Part shown: piece by piece, positions 10,831-20,690 of the stretch
Position numbering within the stretch: position 1 is the first letter of the stretch
Layout of the letters: every line of letters begins with the position of its first letter
Assembly (NCBI GenBank): GCA_029261275.1
Contig: JAJDBR010000245.1
Location: 1-41,282 of the forward strand
Length of the DNA: 41,282 nt
Source: Nitrospirales bacterium
Lineage (GTDB): Bacteria > Nitrospirota > Nitrospiria > Nitrospirales > UBA8639
Reading direction: 5' to 3'
Notes under the pieces: model-generated
Databases searched by the model: none
The model's input: the letters and a program-made list of their open reading frames with translations, nothing else
Told to the model about the DNA's origin: nothing
Made by a program: the position numbers and the translations under genes

Positions 10831-12300
10831 ATGCCTTCTGACTCAATGAAGAAACTATGGATTGTTCCCGGAGCACCGTTGCCGAAAGGCAAGGGGTGGG
10901 TCATTTGGTGTTCACGTCAAGGGGAAGGGAGTTTCACTCCGCCCGAAGTGAAAGTCCGTCGTCAAGGGGCACCGGTCATCTTTAATACGGCTTGGGTTCT
11001 CCTCTCCAAAGTGGCAGGTCTTCAACGCCGGATGGGTTTGTTAACCGTCACACTGACCTCACTCGCGCCACCGGAAGGGGCACAGTTTCACCTCACCCTC
11101 TCAGCGAACAACCAGAGTCAGGATTTTATCTGGTCGACTTTGCCATATCAGGTTAGCGAGAAAGGTGTGACCTTTCTTTTTGCTTCCTGTTTTTGGCAAA
11201 ACAATGACCGAGATGGATATTACCGGGCTGGTCTCAAAGAGTTACAAGTCCTTTCCAATCCTCAGTTTAAAATGCTCATTGGCGATCAGGTGTACTTGGA
11301 TTGGCCGAACGACTGGTCTAATGATGATGATCCTATCGAGCTGTTTGGTCAACGATATCGGCAATATTGGGGCGATGCTTTCTACCGAGAAGCGTTACAG
11401 ACCTGTCCCAATTTTGTCACCTGTGATGATCATGAATATTGGAACGACTTTCCGGAATTCCAATTCCAACTTCCCCAAACCTGGCATTCCAGTAATCGAA
11501 AAATATATGGGCGAGGAGCAGATGACCTCTACTATCAATTTCAGCGCTGTTTGAATCCAGATCAGGCTCGCTGGTATACCTTCACCATTGAACCTGTTTC
11601 ATTTTTTGTGACAGACACTCGGTCTAAACGAGAACGATGTGCCGACGAGGGCACGAGTCATTTTATGACGGAGGAGCAATGGGTGGCCCTTGAGACATGG
11701 CAAGCGTCTTTGGAAGGTCCAGGGGTATTAGTGTTGGGGCAACCGCTGTTTCAAAAAGATGGGGATTTCCGTGACCATTCTTTTTCAAACTTTAAAGAAG
11801 ACTATGCGCGTCTGTGGAGAGTGTTCGAACGAAGTTTAGGGGGAGACAATCTTCAACACCAACCCCATGACATTTTGATTTTATCAGGTGATATTCATAC
11901 TGGGCGCTATGCGGAAGCTCATGGGCCGTTTCCCGATGCCACGTATGGTGTTCCAGAATTCATTGCTTCTCCGGCAGCAATGATCATTCCAGGTAATACC
12001 AAACCGGAAAAACCTCCGAAGAAAATTACTATTCGTCCAAACGCAGAAGGAGGAGAATCAGTTTGGAGAATAGATCGGCGGCAAGATATTAATATCATGA
12101 CCATTAAAAACAATGTGGGGTTGGTGAAAATTTTTCCAGGTGGACAAGTCGGTGGCACACTTCGTATCCGGTTTGAATTGGAGTTATGGCGTCTTCCCGC
12201 TAAAATTCTCCCACCACTTGGGGTGGATGAATATGAACCAGCTCAAGGAATGGGCGGACCTCTCAAGCAACTCTTCAAAAAAGAGTTATGGTTACGTTAA
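10831..12300 (+). CDS. PhoD-like alkaline phosphatase/metallophosphatase family protein
   Basis: 'FLFASCF', 'MLIGDQVYLD', 'FVTCDDHEYWND', 'LILSGDIHTGRYAEAHG' metallophosphatase motifs. Confidence 0.8.
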   Translation: MPSDSMKKLWIVPGAPLPKGKGWVIWCSRQGEGSFTPPEVKVRRQGAPVIFNTAWVLLSKVAGLQRRMGLLTVTLTSLAPPEGAQFHLTLSANNQSQDFIWSTLPYQVSEKGVTFLFASCFWQNNDRDGYYRAGLKELQVLSNPQFKMLIGDQVYLDWPNDWSNDDDPIELFGQRYRQYWGDAFYREALQTCPNFVTCDDHEYWNDFPEFQFQLPQTWHSSNRKIYGRGADDLYYQFQRCLNPDQARWYTFTIEPVSFFVTDTRSKRERCADEGTSHFMTEEQWVALETWQASLEGPGVLVLGQPLFQKDGDFRDHSFSNFKEDYARLWRVFERSLGGDNLQHQPHDILILSGDIHTGRYAEAHGPFPDATYGVPEFIASPAAMIIPGNTKPEKPPKKITIRPNAEGGESVWRIDRRQDINIMTIKNNVGLVKIFPGGQVGGTLRIRFELELWRLPAKILPPLGVDEYEPAQGMGGPLKQLFKKELWLR

Positions 12301-12353
12301 AGGGTTAGGTCATTGATGAACACACCGGAGGTTTTTTCAGAAAGGATCTTATA

Positions 12354-13139
12354 ATGCGCAACTCTCAAACGAATACGAAAAATTTGGATATTAAAGACTG
12401 GACAAGTAAATATCAAAAGCGCACCAACCTGCAATTTTTCAATGATGCCTTTGCCTCCTTGCGCAAACAGGACGTCGGCAATCGTGGTCTCATGACGGTG
12501 GGGTTGGTGGGAAGCCGAGACTTGCCAGGCCATACATTGCGGATGGCCCAAAGTATGTTGCGATGGGATTTGCGGCCCAGTTTCTGGTCGCATGTGTTTG
12601 TGGTTGCAGAGACGGTGACCACCCGGACATCATTAGGCAGTCTGAAAATTCTTGAAATTCCTCTCTGGCCCCGAATTGGAGAATTTCCAAAACCCGAAAA
12701 AAACGGAGTCAACGAAGGTGTCTTAGGTCAATATGAAGACAGAGCAATTGATGCCAATCTGGGCTTGGTCGCGGTGACTATGTCCGATGAAGAAGCCAAA
12801 ACATTAATGAAACGAGCCAAATCCTGGAATGCCGATCGGGTGCGATACAATTTTTGGGACATGTTAGGCGCCTGGCAGACTTATCTCTGGTCGCAAGGCG
12901 CGAAAATCAATCCTTTGCGCGAAGGAATTCCTATTCCGGCTTCTTCTTATATAGAGTTTATTTTTGATCGTTTGGGGATGGGTGTCACGCCAGGAGCCTC
13001 CTCGCGCAATAGTGCACCCGAACATCTGTGGAATGCGGCCTGCTGGTGGCACAAAGCCTTCAAAGAAGATAATCGAAAAATCGCAGGCATGTACGTGGCC
13101 CGAGATCCCGGTTGTGCCATGCTCCGTCCCAAAGAATGA
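12354..13139 (+). CDS. Hypothetical protein, possible permuted papain-like (YiiX/NlpC-P60-type) fold
   Basis: Good ORF immediately downstream of PhoD-like gene; 'WSHVFVVAE', 'YNFWDMLGAW', 'PIPASSYIEFIFDRLGMG' arrangement. Confidence 0.6.
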   Translation: MRNSQTNTKNLDIKDWTSKYQKRTNLQFFNDAFASLRKQDVGNRGLMTVGLVGSRDLPGHTLRMAQSMLRWDLRPSFWSHVFVVAETVTTRTSLGSLKILEIPLWPRIGEFPKPEKNGVNEGVLGQYEDRAIDANLGLVAVTMSDEEAKTLMKRAKSWNADRVRYNFWDMLGAWQTYLWSQGAKINPLREGIPIPASSYIEFIFDRLGMGVTPGASSRNSAPEHLWNAACWWHKAFKEDNRKIAGMYVARDPGCAMLRPKE

Positions 13140-13175
13140 AAAATATTTTCTCCGTCTAATAATTTGGGAAGCCTA

Positions 13176-14054
13176 ATGAATATTGGTTTAATTCAAATGG
13201 CCTGCTCGGCTAGTACTGGAGAGAATCTGGAGCGAGCTGTGGCAAAAGTTGAAGAAGCTGTGAAAGGCGGCGCTCAGATTATTTGTTTGCCGGAATTGTT
13301 TCGGTCTCAATATTTTTGCCAGCAAGAAGATGTGACCTTGTTTGATTTGGCTGAACCTATTCCAGGGCCTTCAATCAAGGCATTAAGCAGGGTCGCGAAA
13401 ACATGCCGTGTGACAATTTTGGTTTCCATTTTTGAACGACGAACGGCTGGGGTGTATCACAATTCTCTTGTGGTGTTAGATGAACGAGGAGAGATCGTTG
13501 GGCTTTACCGGAAAATGCATATTCCTGACGATCCTGCCTATTTCGAAAAGTTTTATTTTACTCCTGGAGATCTTGGTTTTCAGGCCATCAAAACGGCTCA
13601 CGCTACTGTGGGGCCGTTGGTTTGTTGGGACCAATGGTATCCTGAAGCGGCGCGGATGACGGCTTTACAAGGAGCTGAGGTTCTGTGCTATCCCACGGCG
13701 ATTGGCTGGCATCCTCAAGAAAAACACCCGGAAGGTCAGGCTCAACGTGATGCATGGATGACGATTCAACGCAGTCATGCGATTGCGAATGGCGTGTTTG
13801 TGGTGGCTGTGAATCGGGTTGGCTGTGAGGCCCCTGCCGGTGGTGATGGATTAGAGTTTTGGGGAAGTTCCTTTGTCTGTGATCCGTTTGGTGTCGTACT
13901 CGCACAGGCTTCAGTCGATCAAGAAGAAACCTTGGTGGTCGATATCGATTTGAAGCGTATTGAAGAAGTTCGCCGTAATTGGCCTTTTCTTCGTGATCGT
14001 CGTATTGATGCCTATGAGGGGATCACCAAGAGATTTTTGGATGAGCCTGCCTAA
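13176..14054 (+). CDS. aguB: N-carbamoylputrescine amidase (carbon-nitrogen hydrolase)
   Basis: ORF 13164-14054, preferred ATG at 13176 (MNIGLIQMACS); nitrilase triad motifs 'CLPELFRSQYFC', 'YRKMHIPDDP', 'GPLVCWDQWYPEAARM'; followed by agmatine deiminase. Confidence 0.9.
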   Translation: MNIGLIQMACSASTGENLERAVAKVEEAVKGGAQIICLPELFRSQYFCQQEDVTLFDLAEPIPGPSIKALSRVAKTCRVTILVSIFERRTAGVYHNSLVVLDERGEIVGLYRKMHIPDDPAYFEKFYFTPGDLGFQAIKTAHATVGPLVCWDQWYPEAARMTALQGAEVLCYPTAIGWHPQEKHPEGQAQRDAWMTIQRSHAIANGVFVVAVNRVGCEAPAGGDGLEFWGSSFVCDPFGVVLAQASVDQEETLVVDIDLKRIEEVRRNWPFLRDRRIDAYEGITKRFLDEPA

Positions 14055-14056
14055 CC

Positions 14057-15787
14057 TTGGCTTGGTATGATTTTTATGTGTTGCTCGTGCCCTCTCCATC
14101 ATACGGAGCGAGCCGTCATCGCCTTCCAGTTTCTTTTCCGATCAATCATGGGTTTCCCATGAAACGCTGCCCCTTTGGGCTTTGTATTCATCTCAGTCAT
14201 AAGGGTTGGTTGAGTTCCTCGATTCGTTGGAACGTAGTTCAGAAGAGAAGACAAAGAAAGAGTGAGGGGAGGGGGATGAAGCGAATTTCATCGAAATTGG
14301 GATCGTTTGCTGCGCGTTTGGGTGGAGCTCAAACTGACGCAGAGCAAAAGCTATGGATGCGCCTTCGAGATGGTCAGATGAAGGGGTGGAAGTTTCGTCG
14401 CCAACATCCTATCGGTGGGTATGTTGTTGATTTTTGTTGTTTGGAAGGGATGCTGATTGTTGAGCTGGGTAGTCGGCAACATTCAGATGACGACAGAGCT
14501 CATGAGGTGTGCGCAAATTATTTGGGCGCTGTGGGGTTTCGTGTGGTTCGATTTTGGAATGATTATGTTCTGACTCAGATGGATGATGTATTAGAGGAAA
14601 TTTTGAAGAGCTTAGAAGGGGTGGAAAGTCCTGATCCTCAATCTCCAGGGTTCTCTTTTCAGGGAAATTCTGCGGAATGGGAAAAAGATAACCAGATTCA
14701 AGAGAGAAGTGTGAGGGAGACCGTCCGACGTACTCCAGACGAGTTAGATTTGCGGATGCCCGCGGAGTGGGAGCGGCATGAGGCGACTTGGATTGGGTGG
14801 CCGCATAATACGACGGATTGGCCTGGGAAGATGGCGCCCATTCACTTGGTATATGGGGAAATTGTCCGTGAATTATCACAAAGTGAAATGGTGCGTATTC
14901 TCGTCAACAATAAAGTGCATGAGCTGAAAGCTCGTCGGGTATTGGATCGTATTGGGGTGTCCATGGACCATGTTGAGTTTGTCCGGATTCCTACGAATCG
15001 TGGGTGGACACGTGATTTTGGCCCAATTTTTCTTAAACAAGATGAGCCTTCAGCTCAGGTGAGTATTGCGCGCTTTCAATTCAATGCTTGGGCCCGTTAT
15101 CCCGATTGGCAAAAGGATAATCGGATTCCCGAACGCGTCGCCGCAAAATTCCAGATACCTCTAGTTCCCGTGATTCAGCAAAATCGGGAGGTCGTGTTGG
15201 AGGGTGGCAGTATTGATGTGAACGGACAGGGGACGCTGTTAACCACTGAGGAATGTCTCTTGGATCAACATCTTCAGGTTCGGAATCCTGGATTTTCACG
15301 TCAAGATTATGAAGAGGTGTTTAGGCGATTCTTGGGAATTGTGCATGTGCTGTGGTTAGGCGAAGGCATTGCTGGTGACGATACGCATGGACATGTGGAT
15401 GATTTCTGCCGGTTTGTGGATCCCTATACGGTGGTTCTTTGTCAGGAGCCAAATCCTTCAGATAGAAATTATAGGCCCCTTGCTGAAAATCGCGAACGGC
15501 TTGAGGGGATGCGCTGCGAGGACGGTCGGAAAATTGGCATCATAACATTACCGATGCCGGACCCAATATATTTTGATGGGCAACGACTTCCGGCGAGTTA
15601 TGCGAATTTCTATATCGCCAATTCGGTGGTGATCGTACCGACATTTAATGATCCGAATGATCGGGTGGCGTTAGGCATCATGTCTGAACTCTTTCCTGAT
15701 CGAACGGTGGTAGGTCTGCACGCGGTCGATCTGGTGTGGGGATTTGGGACTATCCATTGTCTCACGCAACAACAACCGGCAATGTGA
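14057..15787 (+). CDS. aguA: Agmatine deiminase with N-terminal in-frame DUF559-like domain (DUF559 part from ATG 14276; canonical AguA start could be ATG 14756)
   Basis: C-terminal 'MPAEWERHEATWIGWPHN', 'NRGWTRDFGPIFL', 'GIAGDDTHGHVDDFCRFV', 'GTIHCLTQQQP' (agmatine deiminase incl. catalytic Cys); N-terminal 'AARLGGAQTDAEQKLWMRLRDGQMKGWKFRRQHPIGGYVVDFCCLEGMLIVELGSRQH' (DUF559). Confidence 0.9.
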   Translation: MAWYDFYVLLVPSPSYGASRHRLPVSFPINHGFPMKRCPFGLCIHLSHKGWLSSSIRWNVVQKRRQRKSEGRGMKRISSKLGSFAARLGGAQTDAEQKLWMRLRDGQMKGWKFRRQHPIGGYVVDFCCLEGMLIVELGSRQHSDDDRAHEVCANYLGAVGFRVVRFWNDYVLTQMDDVLEEILKSLEGVESPDPQSPGFSFQGNSAEWEKDNQIQERSVRETVRRTPDELDLRMPAEWERHEATWIGWPHNTTDWPGKMAPIHLVYGEIVRELSQSEMVRILVNNKVHELKARRVLDRIGVSMDHVEFVRIPTNRGWTRDFGPIFLKQDEPSAQVSIARFQFNAWARYPDWQKDNRIPERVAAKFQIPLVPVIQQNREVVLEGGSIDVNGQGTLLTTEECLLDQHLQVRNPGFSRQDYEEVFRRFLGIVHVLWLGEGIAGDDTHGHVDDFCRFVDPYTVVLCQEPNPSDRNYRPLAENRERLEGMRCEDGRKIGIITLPMPDPIYFDGQRLPASYANFYIANSVVIVPTFNDPNDRVALGIMSELFPDRTVVGLHAVDLVWGFGTIHCLTQQQPAM

Positions 15788-15818
15788 TCGCTCATTCTTT
15801 AAGAGGGCTTTTCTCTCC

Positions 15819-16781
15819 ATGACGGTTTCCCCTCTCTCAACCTATATTCTTCCTTCGCCAGTTCGTCTTGGATGGATTGGTACTGGAGTGATGGGTGCAC
15901 CCATGTGTAGCCATCTTTTACGCGCTGGATATTCACTGACGGTTTCTACGCGCACTTCTTCAAAGGCTCAGATGTTATTGAATGAAGGGGCTCTGTGGGC
16001 GGAATCTCCTGCATCGTTGGTCGAAAAAGTTGATGTGATCTGTACTATGGTGGGATTTCCCAAGGATGTTCGAGCCCTCTATTTGAGTAGGAATGGGTTA
16101 CTATCCAAAGCAAAGCCTAGACAGGTGTTTATTGATTTCACCACATCCGAACCCAGTCTCGCCCAAGAGATTGCCAATTCGGCAAAGGAACGACAAGCTT
16201 TTGCGCTGGATGCCCCAGTCTCAGGAGGAGATGTAGGCGCCAAGCAAGGAATCTTATCTATCATGGTCGGTGGGGAATTTCCCGTCTTCGAAGCCCTCAA
16301 GCCTATTTTAGGTATCTTTGGAAAAGTCTTGATTCATCAGGGCATGGCGGGGTGCGGGCAGCATGCAAAATTATGTAATCAAATGACAATTGCTGGCACG
16401 ATGATTGGTGTGTGTGAGGCTTTGTTGTATGCGCGCCAGGCGGGGTTGGATGGGGAGAAGCTATTGCTATCTATTCGGCAGGGAGCAGCTGGTTGTTGGG
16501 TTTTGGATCATCTCGCACCCAAGATTCTGCATCGAGATTTTACGCCAGGGTTTTTTGTGGAACATTTCATTAAAGATATGGGAATAGCTTTGGCTGAAGC
16601 CAAACGCATGGGTTTACTTCTTCCTGGACTTGCCGTGGTTCAGAAACTTTATCAGGGAGTTCAAGCCTACGGGCATGGTCGCTCGGGAACGCATGCTTTG
16701 TTATTGGCATTGGAAAACATGTCTCCTACCCATCTCTCCATTACCCCTGAGTCTTCAAATTCATCAGTTCCAGTTATGTGA
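15819..16781 (+). CDS. NAD(P)-dependent oxidoreductase, 3-hydroxyisobutyrate/6-phosphogluconate dehydrogenase-like
   Basis: 'LGWIGTGVMGAPMCSHLLRAGY', 'DAPVSGGDVGAKQGILSIMVGG', 'GCGQHAKLCNQM'; start chosen at 15819 inside ORF 15744-16781. Confidence 0.9.
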   Translation: MTVSPLSTYILPSPVRLGWIGTGVMGAPMCSHLLRAGYSLTVSTRTSSKAQMLLNEGALWAESPASLVEKVDVICTMVGFPKDVRALYLSRNGLLSKAKPRQVFIDFTTSEPSLAQEIANSAKERQAFALDAPVSGGDVGAKQGILSIMVGGEFPVFEALKPILGIFGKVLIHQGMAGCGQHAKLCNQMTIAGTMIGVCEALLYARQAGLDGEKLLLSIRQGAAGCWVLDHLAPKILHRDFTPGFFVEHFIKDMGIALAEAKRMGLLLPGLAVVQKLYQGVQAYGHGRSGTHALLLALENMSPTHLSITPESSNSSVPVM

Positions 16782-18538
16782 TGAAGAGTCAATCTGATCT
16801 TCGCCAACAACTCCTCAAGCTAGATGGGCGAGGCTATAAAGCTTATAAAATCCTCGAGGGTTCATATGTTTTTGATATCTTTACCTTGTTTATTGATCAT
16901 GTTCAGGGAGACCCGTTTGCTGAGCCTTCAGAAGCACGAATTCGTCTCTCGAATTCTGTGGCGGGCTTTCCTGAAGACCTTTGGAGTAACAAGGTCAGGG
17001 CTGTGGCCTTTCGGGATTTTCTGGCGCGATCAGTGTTCTCAGCGATTCCATTGGTTGTACCTGGGCAGCGGGGGATAGGGAAAAGTGGGTTGATCACGAT
17101 TGATGTTGGTGGTCAAGAAGTTCTCGAGCGCACGGCGGTCATTATTGGTGATGGATGGTTGGAAGCCCGAATAGAATTTGGGCTTCCTGCTCGTGGTCGG
17201 ACAATTATGGGAAAGCAGGCAGAAGTGATGCTTTGTCAGGAAATTCCTCAGATTGTGACCCAGGCCATGCAATGGGAACAGTCCTCCCAAACGGTTTGTC
17301 GGCTCTTCATCGATCAAATAGAGAACTTCAACTCGATTCAATCTCAATTACCTTCAAAAGGACTTGTGGCTTTTGTCGCTGATGAAGCCATATTGCCTCG
17401 AGTGAGTGGCGTTTCGGATCGTCCCCTTGTGGAGTCTCAGGTTACCAAGTGGCATGCTCCTGATTCGCTGGCTGTGTCTTTTCAGGTTCCCCATCTCATT
17501 CAATATGTTGAGGGTCAATCGAAAATGGTGAGAGGGCTGGGCATTCCCCAGGGTGTCACGGTAATCGTTGGAGGTGGCTATCATGGCAAATCGACCCTCC
17601 TCCAAGCCTTACAACGAGGAGTGTATCCTCACATTCCTTCGGATGGTCGAGAAATGGTTGTGACGGTACCTGATGCTGTAAAAATTCGTGCTGAAGATGG
17701 GCGACGGATTGAGCAGGTGGATATCAGTGGGTTTATTCAACATCTTCCCCATGGAGGTTCGACTAAAACTTTTTCCTCAGATGATGCGAGCGGGAGTACG
17801 AGCCAGGCAACGGGAATTTTGGAAGCTTTGGAAGTTGGCGCACAGGTTTTGTTGCTGGATGAAGATACCAGTGCGACCAATTTTATGGTTCGTGATTCGC
17901 GAATGCAGGCGCTAGTCAAGAGGACACATGAACCCATTACTCCCTTTCTTGATCGGGTGCGAGAGTTGTATGAAGGTTTTGGGGTGTCCACGATTTTGGT
18001 GATGGGTGGGTGCGGCGATTACTTTGATGTCGCGGATACGGTGATCATGATGGACGAGTTTTCGCCCCTTGATGTGACAGCTGAGGCGCATGCAGTTGCG
18101 TCACGGCTCCCTTCAAACCGGCAACGTGAGGTGAGTGAGCCGTTGGCGGGCATCGTGCCAAGGATACCTCAAGGAGATTCAGTTAGTGCGACAAAGGGGC
18201 GCCATAAGCCAAAAATAGTGGCAAGGTCTTTTGATGAATTGGTCTTTGGTCATGAGGTCATAAATTTGTTGGGCGTTGAACAACTGATTGATAGGAGCCA
18301 AACCCGTGCCATTGGGCAAATGTTACATGTGGCAGCTACTGGTCTGATGGATGAAGTGCGGACGATGAAGGAGATTATGGATTGCCTTGAGAACCTGATT
18401 GACGAGCAAGGCTTAGAGGTTTTTTCTTTTTTCCCTACTCCTGGTCGTCATCCTGGAAATTTTGCGCGGCCACGGAGATTTGAAATAGCGGCGACCCTAA
18501 ACCGTCTTCGCACGGTGCGTATGCGACAGAAGTCTTAG
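16778..18538 (+). CDS. Predicted ATPase of the ABC class (PF09818-like)
   Basis: 'VTVIVGGGYHGKSTLLQALQRGVYPHIPSDGRE' P-loop, 'VLLLDEDTSATNFMVRDSRMQALV', 'ASGSTSQATGILEALEVGAQ' signature; N-terminal 'LDGRGYKAYKILEGSYVF'. Confidence 0.85.
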   Translation: MMKSQSDLRQQLLKLDGRGYKAYKILEGSYVFDIFTLFIDHVQGDPFAEPSEARIRLSNSVAGFPEDLWSNKVRAVAFRDFLARSVFSAIPLVVPGQRGIGKSGLITIDVGGQEVLERTAVIIGDGWLEARIEFGLPARGRTIMGKQAEVMLCQEIPQIVTQAMQWEQSSQTVCRLFIDQIENFNSIQSQLPSKGLVAFVADEAILPRVSGVSDRPLVESQVTKWHAPDSLAVSFQVPHLIQYVEGQSKMVRGLGIPQGVTVIVGGGYHGKSTLLQALQRGVYPHIPSDGREMVVTVPDAVKIRAEDGRRIEQVDISGFIQHLPHGGSTKTFSSDDASGSTSQATGILEALEVGAQVLLLDEDTSATNFMVRDSRMQALVKRTHEPITPFLDRVRELYEGFGVSTILVMGGCGDYFDVADTVIMMDEFSPLDVTAEAHAVASRLPSNRQREVSEPLAGIVPRIPQGDSVSATKGRHKPKIVARSFDELVFGHEVINLLGVEQLIDRSQTRAIGQMLHVAATGLMDEVRTMKEIMDCLENLIDEQGLEVFSFFPTPGRHPGNFARPRRFEIAATLNRLRTVRMRQKS

Positions 18539-18867
18539 TTTTTTTCCGCGAGGATTCCAAGGAAAATCATGGCAAAGCCCATCCTTTTTTTCGCTGTACT
18601 TTTGGTGGATACCTGGTGGTGATGGACGGGATCTTCGGCTTTCTTTTTCTCCTTTGAAAGGAGAGACAGGGATTTTTTAGTATTGGACGGTGTTGAAGAA
18701 TGGCTATGTAGGGTTATTGGGTGATCGTGAAATGAGGCTACGACTGGAGAGGAAGAATTCGTATAAGCTTGACCTACTTCAAGAAGGACCCCTGCCATGA
18801 GAACCATTACCGTCAGTCCACTGAGACACCACATACTTGTTCTGGAGTCCTGAAGAATCCTTTTCAT
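18535..18867 (-). CDS. Small His-rich hypothetical exported/membrane protein
   Basis: ORF with N-terminal hydrophobic segment and His-rich body 'FHDHPITLHSHSS...EDPVHHHQ'; fits between convergent genes. Confidence 0.5.
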   Translation of the reverse strand: MKRILQDSRTSMWCLSGLTVMVLMAGVLLEVGQAYTNSSSPVVASFHDHPITLHSHSSTPSNTKKSLSLLSKEKKKAEDPVHHHQVSTKSTAKKRMGFAMIFLGILAEKN

Positions 18868-19106
18868 TTGGGTGCCCTCCAGGTCTACGATTGAGTAGTG
18901 GAACGAATATTTGTTGGTGATCCTCGTTTATCGACCGCTCTCCGGGAATCTTGCGCTTTGAAGCGTTACGACATTTTTCTGCCTAATGTTGTTGGTTGTA
19001 TGAATTTGTCTATGAAGATGAAGGGCGGTTTTTTAAGAATAGAGATTTTGATCAATTCGGCAGGGTGGTTCGAAGGTGTTTTGAAGGGGGTTGCAATCGA
19101 AATATT

Positions 19107-20390
19107 CTACAGGGTGACCCAATCCTCCAGGGCGGCATCGAGCTGAACCCCGACTTCCTCTGGCGGTAAAATTTTGACGATCTCGGGGCCTTGGCCATCT
19201 GGTCCCAAGACGGAAAAATTGAAAGGAATGGGTTCAGCTAACGGTTGGTGGGCCGCATCCTGAATGAGCAATATCGTGGGATGAAGAAGATTTTCTCGTG
19301 AATTGGCGGTGACAATACCGCGTTCACCCGTGCTGAGTTCGACTAAGCTGTACGTGGGATAAATCCCGATGAGATTAATAAATTTGCCTACCAATTCTGC
19401 ATCCAATACACCTTTCTTGCCCTGTTGGTATATGGATTGAAGGGCTCCACGCACCGTTTGTGGTTTTCCACTGTGATGGCCACTTAACAGCTCATCATAT
19501 TCATCAACTAGGCGGAGAATGCGACTGGCCGGTTGGATCATAGCCGGATCAATATTTGTGGGATACCCAGACCCATCTAGAGCGACATGATGTTCTCGAA
19601 TCAACGTTTGGACCTGCTCCGAAAGGGTGGATTGTTGCATCAATAGATCGAGCCCGCGTTTGGGATGAGATTGATAAATGCCCAATTCTGAATCAGATAA
19701 TTCATGAAGAGATCGTTGTATCGCTTGAGGAATTTTGGCCAGGCCGGCATCGTGAAGGAGGCCGGCAATAGCCAGGTTTTGGCATTCGGCGTCTGTCAGC
19801 CCGACCCCCCGCCCTAAAAGCACTGATAAGGTACTCACGGCTAATGCATGATCGTAGAGTGCTGGTGAAAACTCTCTAGTACGAATGAGGTGGATATAGG
19901 CTTCTTCATGGTCAAGCGTGTCAGCCAAAATGGATTGGATCACCTGATTGACCTGTTCAACGGCCAGTCCTCCCGTTTTTGATAAGGTCTCCAGAATGTC
20001 CTTCACCCCTTCCAGCATATATAGTCGTGTTTGGGTAATCGAGGTGAGTTCCCCTCCCAAGGATTTTCCTTGGACTTCTTCTGGTAGGTGCTGTATTCGG
20101 GCCTCCTCTGGGGAGATCGAAGCGTTAGCTTTTTCTCGAGGTAAATCGAGCAAAGGCGGGTCGGGTAATTCTATTTGGTGTTCGCTTTTGGTCGAAGTTG
20201 TGTCATCAAGTCCGTGTTCTGTATCGATTGTGATTACTTGGATTCCACAGTGCTGTAGTTTGGTAATGTCCTCAGACGATCGAATCAAGAAACAATGCCT
20301 TAGGAACGGCGTGTCCAACCAGGATTTGTCGATCCCACAGAGATACATACCGACTTTAACCGATGAAATGGGAATGAGTTTTTTTGCCAT
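19107..20390 (-). CDS. HD-GYP domain protein with N-terminal DUF3391-like domain, paralogous to 7109-8365
   Basis: ORF 19107-20573; preferred start at 20390 (MAKKLIPISSVKVGMYLCGIDKSWLDTPFLRH...); 'LLHDAGLAKIP', 'HHVALDGSGYPTN'. Confidence 0.9.
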   Translation of the reverse strand: MAKKLIPISSVKVGMYLCGIDKSWLDTPFLRHCFLIRSSEDITKLQHCGIQVITIDTEHGLDDTTSTKSEHQIELPDPPLLDLPREKANASISPEEARIQHLPEEVQGKSLGGELTSITQTRLYMLEGVKDILETLSKTGGLAVEQVNQVIQSILADTLDHEEAYIHLIRTREFSPALYDHALAVSTLSVLLGRGVGLTDAECQNLAIAGLLHDAGLAKIPQAIQRSLHELSDSELGIYQSHPKRGLDLLMQQSTLSEQVQTLIREHHVALDGSGYPTNIDPAMIQPASRILRLVDEYDELLSGHHSGKPQTVRGALQSIYQQGKKGVLDAELVGKFINLIGIYPTYSLVELSTGERGIVTANSRENLLHPTILLIQDAAHQPLAEPIPFNFSVLGPDGQGPEIVKILPPEEVGVQLDAALEDWVTL

Positions 20391-20690
20391 GGCGTTTGAA
20401 TCCGAGAAGGGTGCCAGTCTTTGAGTAGATGGTTTTTTGAATATGTACCTAGTTCTATTATCGGCGCTCTCATTTTTGTTCTTGATGTGGACGGCAAGGG
20501 CGGCGCTTGGTCGGATTGGAATCATGAATCTTATTCTGAGGGGTTTTCGAATACATGAGAAATATTCTCCCATAGAAAAAGCGGGGTTTATTCAGGTTAG
20601 TAAAGGACGAAGTAACCGGCACCCAGCCTCCTAACTTAAGTTTCCATTTCGCCAGACCGAAGGGAAACGAGAGGTCAAATATGGAGGACC

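Noticed and set aside
14409-14879. Minus-strand 156-aa ORF opposite the DUF559-AguA fusion
   Set aside because: Shadow ORF opposite a well-supported coding region.
19948-20424. Plus-strand 158-aa Ser-rich ORF
   Set aside because: Antisense to the HD-GYP gene; no independent support.
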